Assembly (NCBI GenBank): GCA_003344405.1
Contig: NOWV01000007.1
Location: forward strand, 372,001 to 436,000
Direction: 5' to 3'
Source: Trichoplax sp. H2
Lineage: Eukaryota; Placozoa; Uniplacotomia; Trichoplacea
Length of the DNA: 64,000 bases
Program-made: the position numbers and the translations under genes
Shown here: positions 51,251 through 64,000 of the stretch, one piece after another
How the letters are laid out: each line of letters starts with the position of its first letter
How positions within the stretch are numbered: position 1 is the stretch's first letter
Notes under the pieces: model-generated
The model's input: only the letters and a program-made list of their open reading frames with translations
What the model was told of the DNA's origin: nothing
Database searches by the model: none

Positions 51251-54200
51251 ATGTCTGTACTAGCCGATGCTAACTGTGCAATTTGTCGGCGAAAGTTTGA
51301 TTCTAACGAAAAAGCGTTTACATCAAGCGGTAAAGTGTATCATGAGCAATGTTTCATGTAAGTTGAGCACTATTCGATGGAGATAGCTCCGGTACTGGAT
51401 ATCATTAGCATACAACATAGTCATTTTTAGCCCTACCTGCAATACAACGAGTTATGGTAAAAGGATTGATGCAATGGCATAATTGCCACAACTCTAGTGC
51501 ATCAATACAGAGGATAGAGCCGATAGGGATGATTTCGAAAATTATATTCTCTAGCTATTGCTAGCTTTGAAACGTTTCAACAGCATGGAGTACAGTGCAA
51601 TACGGCAATGGTTGTAAAAAAAATAGTTAATCAGTGCTATCGTACAATATAAACTACTGTATAGATAATTTACATGCTCAGGCATGGAGCCTAGGATACA
51701 ACAGATTCTTATTTATAAACTGGACTTGTTGAATATTTAGATGCTGCCAGTGCTTGCAACCCTTCCCCGACGGAATCTTCTTTGAAGTAAGTTATTATCT
51801 TTCTTCCATGTTGGACAGTCAAAAACGATCCTACCGTACAGTATGCACTAGGATCTTGTCAACAGACTGTATATCGAATAAAACACTTAACAGCATGGTA
51901 TTTTAACTTGTTTTCGATCTCCAATATGATTTACCCAACATGGGTACGAAATACAGCATGAAGGCAGAAAATACTGCGATTACGATTTCCGTATCCTTTT
52001 CGCTCCAGTATGTGGCGATTGTGGTAAGTAGATTTGTTGGCTAATCACTCTTTGCCTTTTCTACAATTATTTTATCTCATAACACTACTATACATAATGT
52101 AACAAGCCTATATAGACTGTTTTATGGGTATAATTGTATCCTGTAACAACACTGATTGTGCCAGTTCGAACATGGCATTCGTATAGCCATGCCAAATGTG
52201 CAAATAGTAAATACTGATAATACGTATACCTATGATACTGTATTATACATGGAAACAACTACAGTACTGGATATGAAAGTTGAAGAAATGTCTAAACATA
52301 TTGTACTACTATTCAGAATCCATAACGATTCCATCGGCTTCTTGATTGATTTAAACAACATTTCTGATAATATATAATCCTTATAGGAGAGTTTATTTCT
52401 GGACGTGTTATTAAAGCTTTATCTCGAAATTGGCATCCTCAATGTTTCCGTTGCGAGATATGTAAGACCTCATTAGCAGACAGTGGATTTGTCAAAAGTG
52501 GAAATAGGTTAGCTGGTAACTATGAAACGGCATTTACAATATCCACCTAGATAGCAAGGACTACCTATCCCCTTTCTCTAACAATTGCATAAATTACGTG
52601 TAATAGAGCTTTATGTCGAAAGTGTAACGCCGAAGAAAAGCAAAGAAAGTTAAATATGACTATCTGTAAGGAATGCAAGTAGGTTCAATGTTAATATCAA
52701 TCGCAATATCTAAATTACGGTATCAATTTTTTATTGCTAATCCACTATTTTATTATTTCTATCATAGTGGCATTATCGAAGGAAGTGATTTTATAACCAT
52801 TAATGGACAGAAGGCTCACATTTTTCATTTTGACTGCTATGTGTGCGGGTGAGCTTTTGAGTTAAACCGAATTAGTTTATCATATTTTAGCCAGAAGAAC
52901 TGAATAACCAAAACAGTTTAATATTGCTAACGAATTTGGTATGGATACAGTGCAAAACACAGTTTTATGGATGTACTTCGAGGACGATATACTATACGCT
53001 TTAACTAGATTACTTATTAATAAGTATATCGTATTATTATTCTTTGTAAGAAAATAGGCCTATTCATTTACATTGACGTAGATCTCGTATCATTTACTAT
53101 TTCCATTAAAACTACATATCAAAATTTTTAACATGATAAACTAAGTGTAAGTTTGAGTTCATTGAATAACTTCTCTTAATCGATAGGAAACCGCTAACAT
53201 CTCATGGTTTTGAAAAAGATGGGAAAACATACTGTTTACGCTGTTACGACAAAATGGGAGTACCAATTTGTGCGGCTTGCAAGTATGTTGACTGTATTCT
53301 ATCGTCATTTTTCAGTAACATTGTACGCACGCAAAGTTATGTACCATCATAAACTCATTTGACCTACAGAATATTACTGTACTGTAACTAAGATCAATTA
53401 AAATTTTTATTATCGTCTAGACGACCAATTACTGATGTACATATTGTTGCGGCATTGGGGAAGAGCTGGCATGCTGATGTAATTTAGCATTTGATAAATA
53501 ATGTAAAATAACTTCCGTAAGTGGCACGAACGTCATTAAAGGATGCAATAATTTCTTTCGTATTAAGCATTTCGCATGTGCCAAATGTGAAAAGCCATTC
53601 CATGGGCGGCCACATTATGAACATAATGGATTAGCTTATTGCGAAACTCATTATAATCAGGTGATCGATATCACATTTATTAGAATGATTATGAAAGTTA
53701 ATTTCACAGAATATTTTGAATGTTAAAGTGAATCGTAAACAAGGTCATTAATTCAGAATCTACAAATTTATGATAGTTATTTGGAGAAATATGCTTCTAT
53801 TGCAACCAAGCCATAAAGTCTGACAGTAAGTAATGTATACTAGAGTTTTCCACAATGAGAGTTAATTATCCTTAATCTTATTGCATAAAGTACATACAGC
53901 ATATCTATTTTTCGGGCGTTTATCTGTAATTCCTCATTAGTTGGCATCAAATATCGGCGACCTGATTTAGAGCTGCTGTAAATAATTATCTTTCTTATAG
54001 AAATGATACGAGCTTTTCGCAAACATTGGTGCGAAGATCACTTTCGGTGTAGTTCTTGCGGAAGTCAGTTAACGCTCAAGTCAGTATTTAATCCGTATCA
54101 TGTTGTTGCAGATACTAATCTAATTTTCTAGAGAAGTTACAATTTAATATTTTATACTGAATTTATTGCAGGAGTAAATTCTTTGAGCTCGATTTACGTC

Positions 54201-54283
54201 CTCTATGTAAAAAATGCTACGATCGTTTTCCTAGCAAGTTAAGAAAACACCTGAAAACCAGAATGGGAAAGTCTGGAAATTAA
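51251..54283 (+). CDS. LIMS1: PINCH/LIMS, five-LIM focal-adhesion adaptor
   Basis: PINCH binds integrin-linked kinase and, with parvin, forms the IPP complex that couples integrins to actin. Twelve exons: 51251-51357, 51741-51786, 51957-52023, 52387-52507, 52607-52678, 52768-52848, 53187-53282, 53421-53478, 53568-53660, 53777-53825, 54001-54079 and 54172-54283. They give 326 aa (human LIMS1 is 325). All five LIM domains are present in order. LIM1, the ILK-binding one, begins at [15 protein letters not shown] and has YHEQCF, PFPDG and [10 protein letters not shown]. Later landmarks are [72 protein letters not shown] and the C-terminal [17 protein letters not shown] with a basic tail, a nuclear-signal-like feature of PINCH. 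It could equally be called LIMS2; the invertebrate gene predates that duplication. Confidence 0.95.
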
Positions 54284-54694
54284 ACCGAATGCTAGTAATG
54301 TTTAAATGTTTACGGAGTCTATAAGTATGTTTGAATACAGCTATATGACCACTAACAATCTAAGTTAATTTGAACTCCATCGAAATTTTGAAAAATTTAT
54401 CACACATCAAACATGTACCAAATGAATTTTATTAATTGATTACGATATATCATTAAAAGGATTAGTGTTTTTATGCGTTTTATCCTAGTACAATGCATTT
54501 TGATTTTTATATTGCTAATACCATGATTTACAGTTGACGTTCAATGATCTGAACTGTGCCAACTAGCATAAATTTGCTAGCATGCATCTAGGTGTAAGCG
54601 AGAAAATAGCAAGCTAACAAAGAAATTAATCTTTCCTTAAACATTGATTATTACATTGGCATGCAATACTGAGATCAAATAATTTTATGGACTA
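54284..54694. other. short intergenic gap between convergent PINCH and PCCA
   Basis: Only about 410 bp separate the two stop codons, so the 3' UTRs must be short or overlap. No other feature seen. Confidence 0.5.
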
Positions 54695-60176
<5,482 letters not shown>

Positions 60177-63100
60177 GGCAGCAGCAGCTCTTGTGATTAG
60201 TATGTCCGAACTGAGCAAGATGACTGGTAGTCTAACGACAGTATAGTACATCGATGCGGTATTGTAGGCTGTATACGCATGATAGTACCGTATCTACTGT
60301 AGGTCACCAGTACGGAGCGAGTAGAGAAAGCTCCAGACTGAGGAGAGGACGTCGGCTCGAGGCTGGAGAGGTAGCACACATCTGTTGCCGTTGGATGCTC
60401 ATCGCCATATTCCTTTAGCCTAGAAAGCTAAGGAAAATAGTCACAAAAAGACTTAAAATATCGATCTATACGGTCAAGGACTTGTAAGATTGCATCGTTA
60501 CAAGTCCTTAATACGGTATGATTGTCATCAAAGACTAGAAATGGCCCATATTCCTTGGTGTAATGCATTTGCGTTGATGGAGCGTTTACGACTTCTTGCT
60601 ACACATCGATTGCATGCAGTAGTGAATCCTGTAAATCCTCCATTTCGCTTTGCTTGCTGCATAGTACAAATAGCAAAGTGGATTTTGTAACAGGGTTTTA
60701 TCCAATATTAACAGTAAAAAGTACCCAATAACATTTCATTCCTTCGTTGATCGTCTCTGTATCTCGCCTTTTTAGCTAGAATTGCATCAGAAGTTGTTGC
60801 TTACATACGTTGCTGTAGACTCTATGTTAGCACATTCTTTCCACTCGTTGCTTACTGTATACTCTTGAATCGATCACTACAGCTTTAACAGCAGCCTCAA
60901 CGGAGCTACATGTTGCTATTTACGAGTACACCAAGTATCAATCTTTGATAGACTACATGACTATGATAAGAAAATGCTTACATCCACTATGGAAATAGAT
61001 CCTCAATCAATTGGTAATATGCTAGATTACTATTGCATCAACAGCAGCTTTCATTGAGAAAATGAAGTATTATCATCATATAATCAATATTCTCTATATT
61101 GATATGCTATACACTAGATCAGTAATCAATGCATCAATATCTATTTTGATTGAAAAACAAAGATAACTATCATATAGTCTATATTCTCTATACTGATATG
61201 CTATACACTAGATCAGTAATTAATGCATCAATATCTATTTTGATTGAACAACAAAGATAACTATCATATAGTCTATATTCTCTATATTGATACGTTATAT
61301 TCTAGATCAATGGAGCGATATCTGTTGTGATTGAGAAAATTGTGGATATTTTTGATACTGTACTCTCTTTCTTTTTAAAGCAAGCCTCAATAAATTGCAT
61401 ATTGCAGATACTACTAAGTCAACGTCTATTCTAATTGGGAAATAAGCTTACAACTAAGACACTCTGCTCTATTGGACTAATATATCTAATTCTCTCTCAA
61501 CATGCGAAAAGAAGTTGAATCCTACTACCAGTGAATACATATTGAGATGGAAGCTGTAAAGTATTCCATAGCAGCTACCCTTTTCTTCCGTAGACACGCA
61601 TACTTACATCGGAAGTAGCTTAGTTTATATGATATATGATCATAATAAGGTGATACAGTATTAAGACTACTAGATTGCATCTTATACAACCCCCCAACTT
61701 TCCTACTACGAAATAAAATTATCATTTCATTCTCGCTCCCGATCTTCTCTTGTATTTGTACAAATACGTATAAAACTATTACAGTGTCTATTTAATACTT
61801 TCTGCCATAAGTATTCAAGCATAATCATTATCCTTCATGGGAAAATGATGATAAACAAAGTTGCCATATTAATTTGCCAGTCTCAGCCGCAACTAATACT
61901 ACGATAAACACAGTATCACTATAATCAAATCTATCAAGCAGAAATAAAATTTTCCAGCATTCACATCGTGTAACGTTTAGAATCGGTTCTAATATTAAAA
62001 CTCAAAGCTTCATTTTTATAGCATTTACTGCAATAAAGACATATGTAAACAAAACAAAATTAAAATAAATAAATATGCACAGCCTAGAGTTAAAAATCTA
62101 TGAACAGTCGATAGAAATACGGACGCTGGACTGCTACACAGAACCCTGTTTACGTTGCCGTTATTCAATTAATAAACTGGGATGCATAGTTAGTAAGTAT
62201 TGCATGACTTTAGATAGTCTTTCATCTTTCTCATTATTATTTAGCCCAGACTACTATGAATATTAAATTATACCTGTGATCAATATAATAATCTACCTAC
62301 ACTGTTAGTATGCCAAAATAATCGGTATTAATGCAAATAATTCAAGTGTGGTAAGCACCTTAAATTCCCTTTCTAAATAGAAGTGGGGGCCCAACGCATT
62401 CCTCCTAACGATTCAACTCTATGTTACCATATTATCTGGATTATTTGCATATAATCATAACTCAGTCCTCTTTTCTATAACTGCACATATAATAATTTCT
62501 TACAAGAATGCTCGAATAATAATTCTATACTGTCATTATTCCTGATTAATCAATAGTAAATTAAACAGAAAATAATAAACCGTTCGGTATATTTTGTCAT
62601 GTATGAACACCTCTTTATTGAGCTACTTAAGAATTAAAGTAATATCCAACTTATTGCATCCAACTCCATGCTGCAAAAAGAATATCCATCTTATATATGC
62701 TTTCTCTTAATACATATTATGTTAAGCTACTGTGCTGAATCTTAATATGACGGTAGTACTATGTATTAAATATGTATGGATGCATGTCCAATTAGTTATA
62801 CCATGGCTATACGATTATCCCTTAATTACATACATTTACTGTATATTTTAATAACTGTATTCCCTGAATACGAGTATATGTAGATTTTAATAACGTTATT
62901 CTCTACATATTTGATGATTAATAATGTATTCCCCGAATACCATCAAATTATCAATGAATTGGGATTATAACCGATATCAGCGTTTCGTTTCCCGAAGTAA
63001 TTATTCATTTACTTACATATGCTAAACGCACAAAAAAATACAAAATTATTTAATCCTCAATAGTTTAATACTTTACATTTTGTTTTTCTTTATTGCGATC

Positions 63101-63527
63101 AAATTAGCATATCGATCCAAAGGGTAGCTTAAGAATATAAACTAGTTTTTTTTCAAAACCAGGTAATAAAATAGAAAGCTATACATCGCATTACTTATAT
63201 GGTGAATACTGTAGGTTCATTCCGCTATATACATTATATGTGTTTCGATCACATATGTGAATATCATAGATGCCTTAGCTAATTTAGCCATAATAATATA
63301 TAAGCATTCAATAGTACATGGTAAATTAATTTAGAATTCAAGATATTTCACAAGAAGGAGACTGTATGTGCATATCATTGCGCTTTAATAATGTGCAAAG
63401 TTGATCCAGAGATATTCATAACTATTATTTCGTTGAAAAAGAGAAGGTAAAAAATGCCCAATTATAAAAGATGGACTGTGTTTTGTTATGTCTGAGTAAT
63501 AATTTCTATTTAATAACGAATTTCATA
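60177..63527. other. intergenic region right of PCCA
   Basis: About 3.3 kb between the PCCA start and the next gene's stop. It holds GTAC-type words just upstream of PCCA (about 60235-60315) and a 94-bp tandem array at 61071-61345. The reading frames at 60490, 61525 and 62075 show no motifs. Confidence 0.45.
61071..61345. repeat. tandem array, 94-bp unit, about three copies
   Basis: Units marked by 'catatagtctatattctcta' (or a close variant) and 'ctagatcagtaat.aatgca' start near 61077, 61171 and 61265. The first two are very similar and the third diverges towards its end. Confidence 0.8.
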
Positions 63528-63965
63528 TCAGAATGGTGAATGAAGTGTTCGTGAATCATTATTCGAGTTAGCACTTGAAGGAGAAGATTTTAACAACTGT
63601 TGCTGAGAAGCCTTAATAGACATTTCTGGACTTGCCGCTGGCGAGATATTGGTCACCTCGGTACCTAAGACACTATCTAATCCTTCATGTAAAGCTTCAC
63701 AGGTTGACGCTACAGATTTTAAGGTAGCTTCTCGAAATTCTTCATATTTAGTTTGTACCTACAGGGAACCAGTAATATTCCATTAGAAATTAAATCGGAG
63801 TAGTCTTATATTATAAATTTACATTTCTAATGAGATTAAAATCAATTTTTTGGCCATTTTATTGTATTGTTAAAAGCATTCAGAGAAGTACATTTAACTT
63901 ATTTACCCTTGAAAGTAATCGAACAGCATCGTCTTTGTCTTGATCGCTTTTTCTCAATAAATTAT
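63528..63965 (-). CDS. C-terminal end of an unidentified, probably coiled-coil protein (partial)
   Basis: Two exons at the right edge share one frame: 63965-63907 (LLRKSDQDKDDAVRLLSR) and 63758-63528 (starting VQTKYEEFREATLKSV, ending RTLHSPF and TGA). Splice sites are good (acceptor ATTACAG before 63965, GTAAAT donor, TGTAG acceptor). The first part is charged and helical with a heptad-like spacing. The last ~45 residues are a Ser/Asn/Gln-rich tail. I do not recognise the family, and the rest of the gene lies to the right of the window. Confidence 0.55.
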
Positions 63966-64000
63966 CTGTAATGAAATTTATGAAATTCCCAATTAAAAAA

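Overview
This window is animal nuclear DNA. Genes are split by many short GT-AG introns, mostly about 50-400 bp, the base composition is AT-rich, and a 20-N assembly gap lies at 46418-46437. There are no operons or bacterial-type signals. The gene set (a PINCH/LIMS adaptor, an LHFPL tetraspan protein, TRIP12, cathepsin O, DMC1, 4EHP) points to a metazoan. The compact introns and near-vertebrate protein sequences suggest an early-branching animal, and a placozoan (Trichoplax-like) is my best guess. That is inference, not proof.

Layout, left to right. 1-3403 (+): the 3' half of an ABCC/MRP transporter, cut by the window edge. 6830-9658 (+): a complete DMC1 meiotic recombinase in 19 exons, three of them microexons of 8, 10 and 14 nt. 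10381-11837 (-): cathepsin O. 16009-20132 (+): an LHFPL-type tetraspan protein with one long intron. 22189-33015 (-): a very large TRIP12 (HECT ubiquitin ligase) gene whose initiator I could not locate. 36222-37229 (+): peroxiredoxin-5. 38421-39251 (-): a single-exon disordered protein with a PCNA-binding PIP box, head to head with 39736-42461 (+), eIF4E2/4EHP. 42462-48375: a repeat-rich gene desert with a fold-back MITE and a ~194 bp tandem array. 48376-49764 (+): an uninterrupted reading frame for a 462-aa RG-rich protein I do not recognise. 51251-54283 (+): PINCH/LIMS. 54695-60176 (-): propionyl-CoA carboxylase alpha (PCCA), 26 exons. 63528-63965 (-): the last two exons of an unidentified gene that runs off the right edge.

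The genes are unrelated housekeeping and signalling genes; I see no functional cluster. Exon models were built by hand from reading frame, splice sites and remembered family sequence. Several give proteins very close to the human length (DMC1 336 vs 340 aa, PINCH 326 vs 325, PCCA 717 vs 728), which supports the splicing.

The most unusual non-coding signal is a set of GTAC-centred, self-complementary clusters (CAGTACTGTAC and variants). They sit repeatedly in 5' intergenic DNA, including directly upstream of cathepsin O and peroxiredoxin-5 and between the PIP-box and 4EHP genes. Other points of interest are the DMC1 microexons with a GC-AG intron, a 72-nt translatable intron inside the TRIP12 WWE domain, the MITE, and the unrecognised RG-rich protein.
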